A stretch of DNA of 64,000 nt, taken from the NCBI GenBank assembly GCA_032164245.1, contig JAVMKO010000009.1, positions 83,184,712-83,248,711 of the forward strand. The letters run 5' to 3'. The DNA is from Sternotherus odoratus. Taxonomy: Eukaryota; Chordata; Testudines; Kinosternidae. Of this stretch, positions 1 through 11,065 are shown piece after piece. A program made the position numbers and the translations under genes. The first letter of the stretch is position 1; each line of letters starts with the position of its first letter. The notes under the pieces are model-generated. The model was not told where the DNA came from, ran no database searches, and was given only the letters and a program-made list of their open reading frames with translations.

Positions 1-589
1 TAATGATTTCAGCCTTTTGGTCTCAGGTTTTTTAAGGCTAAATTGTTTTGCATGCTGGGATCTTGCCTTCACAGACCACTGCATAATTGCATTCTGATCA
101 CCTCTATTGTTTTCTTCTAGTTCGTGCCAGCCAGTGTGTGTATGCTCTGTGCCTCCCATCTGGGGATCTCAAAGCACTTGACACACCTTTCATTCATTAA
201 CTAAGGCTCAGAACAGCCCCGTGAGGTAGGTGTGCAAAGATGGCTCACAAAAAGATACAACTTACGCCAAGGCCTCCTGTCTAGTCTGTGTGAAATCAAT
301 GAGAGTCAGGCATCTGTCTGTCAGTCCCTTTGACAATCTCGCCCTTAGTGACGCGTGGTGTCGATCATCCGATCTCTTCTGATGCAGCCGCTTGTGTGGC
401 TGGCTGTGCTGAGCTTCTAGTGGCCTTGTTTTGTTTACCTGCCTGATCACCCCTCAGACACAGCTGTCCTGAACAGGCCCTTGTGCTGTGTGTTCCTGGG
501 GGCCTACATTCCCCGGGAAGGCCGGGTCTAATTCCCTCCTGATTAGCACAACAAATAAGTGTCACCTGTTCTAGTGTGATGTACCACAG
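1..589. other. Unassigned non-coding DNA with a SINE-like fragment
   Basis: No gene is recognised. Positions about 140-245 resemble the 3' half of a MIR-like SINE: a 'ggggatctcaaagcactt' block followed by a 'gtgaggtaggt' block, both typical of these elements. The rest shows no domain-encoding frame or clear repeat structure. Confidence 0.4.
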
Positions 590-1312
590 CAGGGCTCTCG
601 GACTTCCTTGCACTGCGACCCCCTACTGACCCCAAAAATTACTTCACAGGAGGGGGGCCTGAGTCCCACTGCTATGGGGCCAAAGCTGAAGCTCAAGGGC
701 TTCACCCCCAGGCAGGGGGCCTGCAATCTGAGCCCTCGGGCGTTGAAGTCAGCCCTGGCTCGGACTTCGGCCCCGGGCCCCAGCAACTCTAAGCCAGCCC
801 CGGAGACCCCACTCAAAAGGAGCCGTGACCAGTGTTCCCGCTAATTTTTCCCACCCATGTGCGGAACGAAGGTGATGTCACCAATATGGAGGTGAGGTGC
901 AACCCATCACCTTCATATCGGGCCCAGAACAAAATCCATGTTTCGGGGGCTTGGGGCCAAGGGGTCGAGAGTGTGGGAGGGGGCTCAGGGCTGGGGCAGC
1001 GGGTTGGGTGCAGGCGGGTGAGGGCTCAGCCTGGGGGTGCAGGCTCTGGGGTGGGGGCAGAGATGTGGGGGTTGGGGCGCAGGAGGGGGCTCTGGGGCAA
1101 TGGTGAGGAGAGAGGACTCCCCCCCCCCCCCCCCCCCAGCAGCAGCAGAACTTGGGTTGGGGGGAGGTGCCTCTCCCCGCCACAGCTGCTCTGGGGTTGG
1201 GGCTCCAGGTAGGCGCCTGGGTCCGGGCTGCTCCAGCCGCGCTGCCCCAGCAGCTCTGGGCTGAGGAAGGGGCTGCATTTTGGGGTCCTGACCCACAGTT
1301 TGAGAACGGCTG
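590..1312. mobile_element. GC-rich hAT-like element with a nested second repeat
   Basis: The right end reads as a 'GACCCACAGTTTGAGAACGGCTG' hAT-type terminus. The left end (about 590-640, running into 'gcgacccccta') is a decayed inverted counterpart. This is the family whose termini resemble CAGCGGTTCTCAAACTGTGG. A second element appears to have inserted at about 831: 'agtgttcccgctaattttt' followed by a hairpin (872-940) whose arms contain 'ccaatatggaggtga' and 'tcaccttcatatcgg'. The centre is a G-rich array of 'gggggctc' and 'ggggtg' phrases with a long C run at 1121-1138. I could not find a convincing target duplication. Open frames of 115-161 codons here are low-complexity Pro/Gly/Ser products of GC-rich sequence. 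Confidence 0.55.
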
Positions 1313-2193
1313 CACCAGGGCATGTCCACCACTCTGGGCTGGATGAAATCGGGATCTTCTCAAAGGTGAGCAATGTTGCCCTCTAGTGGCTGCTCTTTAA
1401 AGACAAGCTTTCTTACTACCACAATGATGCCCGTTCTCCTTTCGCTCATTGGCCTTAACTATGCTCGGAAAACAGCTCTCCGTTTTTAGCACGGATGTAG
1501 GCTCTAGTGTAGAGCATTTGTATCACTGTCATCCAAGGCCCTGGGAGTATCGGTTTGGGGAAGCTCCCTGGGTGTCTGGAAAAGGCTATAAAACGTCCTC
1601 ATGTAGACTCGTCCATCAGCATCTGTTTATCTTTTTGTTTGTTTGTTTGTTCCATTCTGGGTGTTAAAACCCAATTTTTCACCTTCTTTCTTTTTATTTC
1701 TTCCATTCGATCCTTTGCAGCACAATCAGCGGGGAGAGCAAACACCAGATCGGTCCATGGAGGAGTAAGGACATTAGTCAGATTTAACAAAACTGCGACA
1801 TTGTCTCTCTCAAAACATACCACAAAGGGGGCTGTTTGGGGCGTGTGAAGTGAGAGTAAATAGAAGTTACGGAGCCTGTGAAAGTCCAGTTGGGTCGTCA
1901 GATGGCTCTGTAGGAGGCTGCAGTGTGGACGTGCCCAGGATGGGTGGGGAAGCGGATTAATGAGATCAGAATCCCAACAGATTAGTTTTCTTATAAAACC
2001 ACCTACATTGTGCCACGGGGACTTACTTAAGCACCAACCTGAGTTTCTTGTTTTTATTGATGCTAATTGAACACCAGGTGATAGAAAAAGCCCCCGTTGT
2101 AGCCTAGCTAGAGAATGCGAGTGTTGTGCCATGAAATGAAAGGTGCATCTTTTATTTTTTTAAATGTCCTTCATGTTAATATTGGAAGTTTAG
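1313..2193. other. Unassigned non-coding DNA
   Basis: Contains a short (TTTG)n stretch near 1634-1652. A 177-codon frame on the minus strand (1599-2132) has no recognisable domain. No promoter or splice architecture can be supported. Confidence 0.4.

Positions 2194-2231
<38 letters not shown>
2194..2231. repeat. (TG)19 dinucleotide microsatellite
   Basis: Uninterrupted TG repeats directly visible, flanked by 'tttagc' and 'taaaattaaacc'. Pure runs of this length are usually length-polymorphic. Confidence 0.97.
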
Positions 2232-2236
<5 letters not shown>

Positions 2237-4439
2237 TAAACCTTGTCCACCTGATGTCAAATGCTTACAGGACAGGTAATTACTAATGTTAGAAACCAAT
2301 TAACTGGAAGTGCCACGTAGCCCGTGATGAATCCGTGAGCAGACGTGATTTGGAATCACTCTGGGCGTTGGGCAGTGCTCTCTCTTGCTCAGTCATTCCT
2401 TCTTGGCTCCAGCAGAAGAAAGCTTCAGACCCGGCCCCCGTCCGCCTGCCTGAGTTCCATCATATGAAATGCACTTAAACCAAATGCTCAGTTGACCTGT
2501 GGGCATTCACCCCCTCTTGGTGTGAATTGGTGCCATAATGACTCTGCCTCGGTTTCCCTCTGGACCTTCACCTATTCTGTCCAACACCTGGGTAGCCCTC
2601 TGGTGAGGTTGCCTAACAGTTCCACCCTTCTGGGGTGCCCAAACTCCAAAACCAACGTGAAGAAAGGTCAGTTCTGCCCTCACAGGGGCTCTGATAGGTC
2701 CAATCCACCTTCTCTCCTGCAATGCAAGCTCAAGGGCTGCTCTCCCTTGAAGGCTGACACCCGCTTCAGCTGTGTGTTGGGGAGTGATTGGGCCCCCTTT
2801 CCTGTCTTGTTTGGGGCTTGTACACCCCATCACAGGACCCCTCTGTCCGGGAGGTTTAATAACCCCCCAGCTAACTGTGCTGATTTGCATGGGGAGAGGT
2901 TAAGACATGGATTAGCAAATAACCTAATGAATAAATGTGTCCATGCCTTCCCTCGTAGTGACCAGAATTGGCTGGAAGCTAGGATCCGGCGTCTGGGTAA
3001 CTGTATCTCTTAATAGATGAGCAGGGGAGAATGGCTTGTTAACATACAGGGCTTGTTCTTTGTTCCGTTAATGAGACAATCCCACAGAGAAGCCTCCATG
3101 TCAGTCAGCTTGAATCCAACCCTTTCTTACGCTTTTCCACGACTTGCTTTACCGTGTCCCGGTCCCATGCTCCCCAAGCACCCTTCCTTATGACGTCCGC
3201 AAGGGCTCACGCGCCGTTCAAGTTCCGGTGCCATTGCTCCTGTTTAATTAACACTGAAGTATCTTCCAGGTGCTCCCTTATTGAGCCGTCTTGCCCCGAT
3301 CAGTCTGTAGTAAGCTGTCTAGCATCGTTTCCTCAAGAACCAGATGAATATCTCTGTGCAGGACCATCACTTCGCAGTTTCATGACTCGCTTCTCTTAAA
3401 TTTCATGCTGCTTGTTGCAGAAGTAAAAGGCTAGCAGCTGGTAGGAGGGGTGTGTGTGTGTTCACATTGTTCATATATAGCGTGTGCATGTGACGTCTCG
3501 TTTTTATTTTGAATAGCATCCCTTTTTTTGTTGCGAATGGCACACAAAATGTGTGTAGGTATAAATGATTTCTGGCTTGTACTTTGCTTTCATCTTTCCT
3601 GTGTAGAGGCATTGGGTCTAATGCCCCTCCAGTCCCAACCTTTGGTGTGAATGTTGGGAATCCATGACAATTGTACATGTTGATCTGGTCTCCTGGGCCA
3701 GGTTTTCCCTCCTTCACCCCCCAAAGGGTGGTGCAACATCTTTTTCCACCTAGCTAGCTGCATTTTGCTGGCTCTAGTGTCTAGTTTGTAAAGCCTCTTT
3801 GCATGAGAGGTGCTTTGGGAATATCTGTCTGTCAGCCTGGCAAGAGGCTCCTGAGAGAGACCTGTGGTGAAGGGGAGAGGTGACCGATTGTGGTCGGTCT
3901 GGTGGTGATAATGGGTCAGATCAACCTCCCTAGAGCCCATCACCAACGGGACCCTCCACACTTAGGTGACCCCCTCCCTCAGCCTCTTTCCTAGTACTCT
4001 CTCTGTTGCTCCGGACTCTACAGAGACCACGGTGGGCCAAGGGAGGGCCCAGAGCTGAGGTGGGCCATGGGGAGGAGGCGTCTGTGGATGGTGTATATCG
4101 TCCCTCCTCTTCAGTCTTGTGCAAACACGGCCTGGCCTGTTACCCCATCTGTGGAATTTTGCCCCTCAACCTATTGAGCTGCAGGCCCAGGGAGCTAAAG
4201 GGGATCCTATTGACCAAGGATGTTATGGAGGGCAAACTCCATGTCTGCTTTTGCCCTTGCCGCTGGGTTGGTGCGGGGCTGTCTGGCAGAGCATTCCCTG
4301 TTCCACGGGAGGCGATATAGTCCCATGATGCCACAGTCTGAGTGCAGACGGACAAGGATCTTGAGAACTGATCGATGTACCCAGAACGCTAATTGCGGGT
4401 ATGTGGTGTTTTTCAGGTGAGCACCCCCAAGCAATGTAT
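2232..4439. other. Unassigned non-coding DNA
   Basis: No repeat family or exon recognised with confidence. A 173-codon frame at 2492-3013 has no identifiable domain, signal peptide or periodicity, and its composition looks non-coding. A short TG run sits at about 3450-3460. Confidence 0.4.
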
Positions 4440-4595
4440 AAAGACATGCCCCATGGCCATTTCACAGATGGGGAAACTGAGTCACGGAGTGTTTAAGAGA
4501 CTTTCCCAAGATCACACAGAAAGTCAGTGGCAGATCTGAGAGCCAGGTGTCCAGATTCTGGTTCTGTCTCCTGTCTACTAAACCAGGCTATCCTG
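4440..4595 (-). mobile_element. MIR-like tRNA-SINE fragment
   Basis: On the minus strand this shows the core and body of a MIR-type SINE. The plus strand reads 'catttcacagatggggaaactgag', then 'cccaagatcacacag', then 'gtcagtggcagatctgagag', which is the reverse complement of the standard MIR order. The tRNA-derived head is weak or missing. Confidence 0.8.
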
Positions 4596-6325
4596 GAATT
4601 TGTTCCCCAGCTTGTGGCAGGTCTAACTCTGGTATCAGGCCACTGTCAGTGTAAAATGTCTTCTTGTAAGAGTTGAGAGGAGAGAGCACTGGAGGCAGGA
4701 GACACGATTTAAAAGTAAAAAACCAGCCAGCAACAATTTCCTCCCCATTTGGGTACGAAGCAGGCTAGAAAATACCTGCCAAAAGTGGAAATGTAACCTG
4801 CTGGCACTGGGTGTGTCACTGCCCCTTTCAAGGGACCGGTGAACCTTCATGGATAAGAACCTACTATTGCTCCTCGCTAACGGGCCTGCTACTAGTACAG
4901 CTAGCTTGCCTGAGGCTTGTGCTGAAGGTCTCAAGTTCAAGCCCTGCTCATGACCTACTCTGGGGGTCAGGGCCTGTAGATAGTTGCTCTGTTGCTGCCT
5001 GTAATATGGTGCTTTGCTCGTCAGCGCAACATTAATTGTAATTGTTTATTGTGGTGATTAGCATTGTTTGCTCAGATGCCTAATGCAGCAATTAGCCACG
5101 GCGGGGTGTGCATTGATAGTTTACTAGCGCACACTTCATGCCAAGAAGTGCTGCTCCTCCACTCCCCTCCCTCATGGGGTGGCCTGATCCCATCTCCCCT
5201 CCTCACCTGTCGAAGGAGAGGGCACGTGTTCATGTGCTAAGGTCCCCCTTGGGAACGGGGGCGCTGCTCCGATATCCTCCGAAAGGCCCTAGCAGCTGAT
5301 GGGAATCTTGCTTTGGACAAGCAATGGCTCCAGCCAATCTCGGTGTGCAGAGTCAGGCCTGACCTTTCTTATCCAGGCCCTGTGCACCATTGAAGCCCTA
5401 CTTGAATCCAGGCTCTTTGCCTGGGGGTGACTTTTCCCCTGGGAGTGCAGGAGGAGACGTAGTGTCTTTTGAAAGTGGTGTCTGGTTAAAACCTAGGTGT
5501 CCTTAGCTGCTGCAGAATCTGCATAGAACACCCAGCAACGGGCAAAATGCAGCCTGTGTGAGTGAACTAAAAAGCTGTTGATTCTCCTCCAGCTCCGGGT
5601 GAGATCACGCGCTGGGTTTTGATGGATGACAAGTTGAAGTGTAATATAATCTCCAGACTGGGGGTGAGGATCGCGCTCCCAGGTGCTGCTGCGGGCATGC
5701 TCCCAAAGCTATTAGCTGTGGCAGGCTGCTCTGTCCCTTAATAGCGCTGTCTTCACTCAGCGAGAGCAGACGGGAGAGAGAGGTGTCACAGCAGCAGGGG
5801 AACTTTAAAATAGATTGTTTAATTAGCAGAACACTTCCACTCCGATGGCAGGTTAGGAATGGGAAGGGCTGAAGTTCTCAAGGGACGGCAAAGTGAAGCA
5901 GACTTATGCAAACGGACTTCAGCCCATAACTGGTTTAGCTTTGATCACCCCCCGCAGTGATGTCCATCAACATAAGATCCCTCGTGTAAAGATGCACCAG
6001 ACAGCTCCTGCAATGCCTGCGCCTTCTGTTAATACAGCAGTTCTGTTCTCCACCTTCCAGAACGATGCGAGGAGGAAGGATCAGGATTTATATCCTAGCA
6101 ACTCCATCCAAAACCTCCCTCGTCCTCACAGGGACCAGCCAGAGTCGGGAGTAGGAGCCATCCCAACAAAGTGAGAACTGACCCGGAATGGGAGAAAGTT
6201 TTCCACGTTTTATCACAAAGGTGAAAATGGCCAGAGAATGTGCTGGACGTGGCGGGGGGGTTATCCTGACAGCGGAGCCCGTCTGGTTAAAAATGAGCGC
6301 GTAGGAAATTCATGCCCATTCTGCC
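4596..6325. other. Unassigned DNA with an AT-rich homeobox-site-like segment
   Basis: At about 4850-4980 there is a tRNA-like segment whose 'agttcaagccc' (4934-4944) resembles a RNA polymerase III B box; this may be another SINE. Segment 5030-5110 carries clustered TAATTG/ATTAGC/GCAATTAGCC words of the kind seen in developmental conserved elements, but conservation cannot be tested here. The 93-codon frame at 5893-6174 has no recognisable domain. Confidence 0.35.
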
Positions 6326-6712
6326 CAGGGCCGGCGACAGGGGGGTACTACGGGTACAGCTGTACCGGGCCCCAGACTTTAGGGGGGCCCCGGTACACAG
6401 CAGTACCCGTTGTCGTCCCCCCTTGTCGCCGGGCCTGGAGAGCGGGGAAGGGGCGGGGAGGCGGCGCAGCTCTCCCCCGGACGAGTGCGCGTCCCCGGCA
6501 GGAGTGGTGAGCCCGGCCGGCGGCAGCGGCGCAGTTCCGGGGAGAAAGTGCGCGGGGGGGGGGGGGGGGGAGCAGCAAGGGCGGCTCACGCCGCTCCCGG
6601 GCTCGTGCTGCCGCCAGCCGCTGTCAGCTGGGGGGGGGGGAGTGCCAGCTGGGCTGGGGGGGCCCCCAAACGATCAGAGTAGGGGGCCCCCAAATTTCTG
6701 TCGCCGGCCCTG
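6326..6712. mobile_element. hAT-superfamily MITE with perfect TIR and 8-bp TSD
   Basis: The first 15 bases, CAGGGCCGGCGACAG, are exactly the inverse of the last 15. The element is bracketed by identical 8-mers, attctgcc, at 6318-6325 and 6713-6720. The 8-bp duplication is diagnostic of hAT-type transposition. The 387-bp body is very GC-rich and has no transposase frame, so the element is non-autonomous. Its left ~100 bp (6331-6434) folds back on itself: two inverted blocks each contain a 'ggcgaca' end, a run of G and a 'gggtac' block. A long G run sits at about 6553-6570. Confidence 0.93.
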
Positions 6713-7711
6713 ATTCTGCCTGAAAGGCAGTGGCCAGATATCACAGAAAGGGGTGGGGGGTGCCACGCCTCTCCTACCCACTAATAGGCCGCTGGGTGTG
6801 GCCTGGTGCGTTTGACTCACCAGCTGTTACCCAGGCACCCATAACAAGTGAAAAGGGGCAACTGGCCCCTCCCCCCACTTAACCCCGCTGTACCCCTGAC
6901 GATTTTATCAGCCTGGCTGCGAAGGCGCCAATGCAGTGAAGTTCTGTCAGTCTGAAGCCAAGTTTAGAGGGCGAGGCCAAATTCAGCTGCAGTTATGGAC
7001 TCTCCTTGCCCAGAGGCTGGGGACTTCAATGTGGCCGATGTAGGTAGATGTCAGGAGGGACCGTTGGCAACATCCTGCTCATGTCCCCTTCCGCTGGCGA
7101 GCCCGAGGCAACGTTCCCGTGGGCTGCGGAGGGAGAGCTGGCCGAGTGTTCAGGGGACGTCGTGCCGCTGGCCGAGTGTGTCGGACTCTGCAAAGAGAAA
7201 GGAGTCGTGTGTCTTCTCTGTAGGGTTTGCTCAGTCTCTTCCTTGACCCCCCTCCCCCAGCCATGCACACAAACCACTCAGCGTGAGCGGCTCGGCCGTG
7301 GGGGTGTGGTGGTCAGAGCTGGTAACGGAGCAACTCAGCCGCTTGGCAGGGAGGACACACTGAGGGGTGATGAGTCCCGGAGGGATGATAGCCCGTCTGT
7401 GCCTTTCAACAATTCCCCTGTACCTAGACCAGACAAGCTCTCCCACAGTTCCCTGGGAAAGAATTAGGCAGCAGCTCTGCTTCCTGCAGCGCAGAGAACC
7501 ATGGGATGCAAGACTGGAAGTGTTAGCATCACACATGGTGAGCGCGGTGCCCAGGAGGACACGGTAACTGGCAGGGCTTCACGGTGTGCCCGCTCGCACC
7601 TGGGCGAGGCTCACCTGGTGCCGATCATCTGAGTTAACTGCAGGGAAGAGATTCCCGTAAGGGATTTTGAACATTTTTCATGGCTGAAATTTTGCATAGA
7701 CTCGGGCTCTA
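6713..7711. other. Unassigned non-coding DNA
   Basis: No element or exon recognised. A 139-codon frame (7048-7467) overlaps several similarly long frames on both strands, which points to locally elevated GC and few stops, not coding. Confidence 0.4.
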
Positions 7712-7910
7712 ACTACCCTAGAGAGCCCACAGCGGCACCAATGCAGCCGCACGGCTGTAAGCTCTCTAGTGTAGCCGCTCTAAGCTCCCATCAACTTAAT
7801 CCACCCCTGACGAGCGGTGTTGGTGGGGGAAGCTCTCCCGCTGACCGCTGTCCACGCCGGTACTTAGGTTGGTGCAACGTGTGTTGCTCAGGGGAATGGT
7901 TTGTTCACCT
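7712..7910. mobile_element. Truncated MITE-like DNA transposon fragment
   Basis: Sequence blocks such as 'gtaagctctctagtgtagcc', 'aagctctcccgctgacc' and 'ttgctcaggggaatggtttg' match a short DNA-element family I recall as abundant in turtles. Its ends usually carry 'gtgtagac' type inverted repeats. Neither terminus is intact here, so family placement comes from memory of the pattern only. Confidence 0.5.
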
Positions 7911-8494
7911 AAGATAACATGCTAGCCCCTCCGCACCGGCCGAGATCACTAGTGCTTGTTGTTTTCATTCCTACTGAGCACGTCCCGTGTGTACGGTCTG
8001 TGCGAAGGAGGAGCCGGGTCAGTGGCAAAAGAAAGCCTTGTCGTCGTTCTCAGGTGCACCGGGGATCCTTTGTAGTCCCCCACCGTGTCCTGAAGAAACA
8101 ACGGTCCCATGCAAGGCTGCGTGGCTGTCGCTGCAGCGTGTTTAATGCCAGGGCTCCGCTGCAGGCTGGGTTGTGTGCCCGGCTGTGGGCCTCGACTGAC
8201 TTTACTGCCCGGTTCTTTGACCGTGCGTCACCTGCTTTAAGCTGCCATTTTTCTGTCTTTTAAGATCCCGTGCTGTCTCTGTAAGACACTGTTTTGTCCA
8301 CTAAATGCTTCCGTTTAACTGGCACCAGCAGCGTCCTGTTTTCCCAGCTCTGTCCTTTTCCGGGAACAGTCAGTTATTGGTTAAAAGACTGGGTGGCTGC
8401 GGAGAATAGTCGAGAAGTTTGCAGCAGTCAGGTTCTAGCTGTGTAGGGACGTTGCACCGCGCGCCAGGTGAGCTCCTCCCGAGAGTTTACGTAT

Positions 8495-8690
8495 TTCTCT
8501 TCCAAACACCCCTGTCAGGGAGAGGGGCCATTATTCCCCGAGCGAACCGTGGCACTGGGAGATTAAATGTCTTGCCCACGGTTATTCACCGAGGCTGCGG
8601 CAGAGCTGGGGACAGAACCCGGATCCCAAACCCCTCTCCGGTGCCTTTACCAGAGCCTTTCTTTCCCAGGGCATCCTTGCTAATGGTGCT
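8495..8690 (-). mobile_element. MIR-like tRNA-SINE fragment
   Basis: The plus strand contains 'ggggccattattccccg', 'gcactgggagattaaatgtcttgccca' and 'gcagagctggggacagaaccc', the usual order for a MIR-like SINE on the minus strand. Moderately diverged. Confidence 0.7.
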
Positions 8691-8989
8691 GGAAGCCCTT
8701 CGGGCTAAGCCATGTCGGGTTGCTCTGCAGAGCCCGGCTGGCAAGCAGAGGCAGTTCTGATGGCTGCACCGAGGTTTTTTCCTTGCTCCTCACACCTTGG
8801 CAGAGCCCCTCTCTGGTGTGCATGTTAGTTCTGGGCTGTAGTTCTCAGGCCAGGCTCTGCTCCTTTCCCACCGGGCACGTTGGGCCTTGCTGAGGAAGTG
8901 GGGTTCACTCTGGGTAAAGGATGGGTGTTATTAATCCTATCTCCAGGATTCCTCCAGGGGGTTGTTTAAAACGGGGTCTGGGCTCCTGA

Positions 8990-9290
8990 GGGGCTGGCTG
9001 GACCCTGGGAGGTGAATCTGACACATCACCTGTAGTTTGCTAACAGGAGGCAGGATGGGGCCCAAGACTGGGAGTCAGGGGGGCTGGGTTCTGCTTCCAG
9101 CTTCTCCTTGTCCCGCTGGCTGGATGTGGGTGAGTCATTTCAGGTCCGAGGGCCTTTGTTTCCCCTCCCACTCGTTACCCGGGACTCACTCTCGCGATGT
9201 CTGTGTAGTGCCCAGCGCAATGGCAATACAGTAGTAAAGGTACAGCTGAGAGTCCTGGGGCGATACGGGCTTTTGCCTGGATCCCCAGCG
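8990..9290 (+). mobile_element. MIR-like tRNA-SINE, plus strand
   Basis: Contains 'ccaagactgggagtcagg…ctgggttctgcttcc', then 'gtgggtgagtcatttcagg' and 'tgcccagcgcaatgg', in the order head, core, tail of these SINEs. A second 'cccagcgcaatgg' tail block at about 9280 suggests an overlapping or duplicated 3' end. Confidence 0.65.
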
Positions 9291-10989
9291 CAATGGAGAT
9301 ACGTTCTGGTTTTCTCAGGGAGTTACGTAAAACGCAGGAAATGGCAAACTGCAGCATCTGTGTTTCCACTGTGCGGAGCAACGCGATCAGAGCAGGGCGC
9401 TGCTTCATTACAATACACTCAAAAGCCTTGGATTCCCCCTCCCCCCCCCCCGTTGGTAAACGATATTGACTGTTGTGCTGGTGTGCGACTGTCTAAGGAT
9501 GCCAACTGGCATTTTAAAAAAAGACAGGATGTGCATTTCTGAGTAAACTAGATTAACGCCTGAAGACGGTTTCATTCATTTGTGGGTGAGATGCTGTGTG
9601 GAGGCTGCATTTATTTAAGGAGCAGGTGGGAAAAAGCCTGGCTTAGCTCAGACTAAGCCGTTGGGCAAACGACTCATTGGGCAAATGAAAGAATTCACCT
9701 GGAGCATCTGTGGCTAGAGAGGAAGCTGGAGATAAAAGATTGCTCCCGGTGAGGGACGTCTGTCTTGCAGCATAACTGTTTATCACTTATCATGGGCTGC
9801 AAAAAATGAGGCTATTCCTTCTTGTAATTAACCAGCTCAATGGAGGATTTCTGTTAAGTGGGGCAGGCTGTCCGGCTATAACTAGATATTGGTGTCTGGA
9901 AATAAAGATGATCCTTTTAAGGGTTATAGAGGGGAAAAAAACCCACATACTTCCCGGACCCACCACGCCTCTCCACATAACCAAGGCAGACAGCAGGGAG
10001 CCCTTAGGTTTTGCTGCAGAATAAATCTCAGATGTACTTGATCAAATCTAACAGTTATGTATGTTTCTATTACGCTGATTTTATGTTCAGAGATTTATTC
10101 CAATAAAGTGTGCCTTCCCTATATATAATGTTAGTGACTCTTACACTGATCCTGTGATCCTTGGTGGAAGAGTGTAAGGTCGGCATCTCTATTCTCTCTA
10201 GAGATCACACCTCCATTGCTTTTGATATTTATTGTTGTTTCACTGATTGCATTGCTGAGCTCCCTCAGGAAATTGAATGGAGAGGGAGAGGTAACAATCT
10301 AAGCTGACTTTGTTATGGAGTAAACTTCTCTACCCTTTGGGTTGTAGCAATTCAAAATTTGTCCAAAAAAACATGCACCTAGAATGCTTTTGTGCAGCAT
10401 AATACAGTATCATATGCTGTTAGCAAACTCTGCAATGCGTGTTCCTATTCTTAGCATTATCTATCCTGGAGAGTATGCCCCTAAAGTTCCATGGTTTTCA
10501 GCTCTATTCATTGTGAGGAAGGGTTGCAGAACCATGCCCATAGTAATCACGTGGATTTTATGGTAGTGTTTTGTTTGTTTGTTTGTTTATTTGATAGGTT
10601 GGGCTTCATTTAGTTGAACCTTTGGGCTGTTCATGAAAATTTAGTTTTAATTATTTGAGACTCAGGATGAAATTGCACCAGTAACAGATATGAATAATAA
10701 ACCTATGCACATTGCCACAGCCAAACATTGAAAAATCCTAAGTCAGGTCCTCCAAAACCATGAAATTGACATAAAAAATCATGAGGGTTTTTTAAAAAAA
10801 GATTCCTTTTGTCTCCTAGTTTTTGAACGTTTAAGGTGCACCTGGGTTACATTTTCAAGCTTTTCTTTGCACTCAGGATGGTTTGAAACTTCTTTTTTAA
10901 ATGAAAACTTGGTCACATATTCTCATGACTCCAGGAACTGGAACTTTCTATGATATTTTGTATTTTTCTTAAGAGTTGTCAGCCCTGCT
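9290..10989. other. Unassigned non-coding DNA, becoming AT-rich
   Basis: A C run sits at about 9431-9450 and a (GTTT)n stretch at about 10568-10588. No gene or family assignment can be supported. Confidence 0.35.
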
Positions 10990-11065
10990 GATGGGGCCTG
11001 ATTCTGCTCTCCCTGGAAATTTTTGAATGCAAATTAACCCCAAATCAATGGAATTCTACTAAGTG
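10990..11065. repeat. Fossil palindromic MITE-like fragment
   Basis: 'ggggcctgattctgctctccctgg' followed by 'caatggaattctact' matches the layout of short palindromic reptile MITEs that begin GGGCCTGATTCTG and carry a central CAATGGA/TCCATTG palindrome. Heavily decayed. Confidence 0.4.

Noticed and set aside
878..1363. Several overlapping 115-161 codon frames in a GC-rich region
   Set aside because: Low-complexity Pro/Gly/Ser output of a G/C-rich hAT-like repeat. Open in most frames of both strands.
1599..2132. 177-codon minus-strand frame
   Set aside because: No recognisable domain, and it spans a T-rich simple stretch that gives a Lys-rich run. Probably chance.
2492..3013. 173-codon plus-strand frame
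   Set aside because: Overlapped by a 127-codon antisense frame, with no domain or periodicity. A repeat-derived or chance frame is more likely.
4850..4980. tRNA-like B-box segment 'agttcaagccc'
   Set aside because: No matching A box or acceptor pairing could be identified. Mentioned only as a possible SINE.
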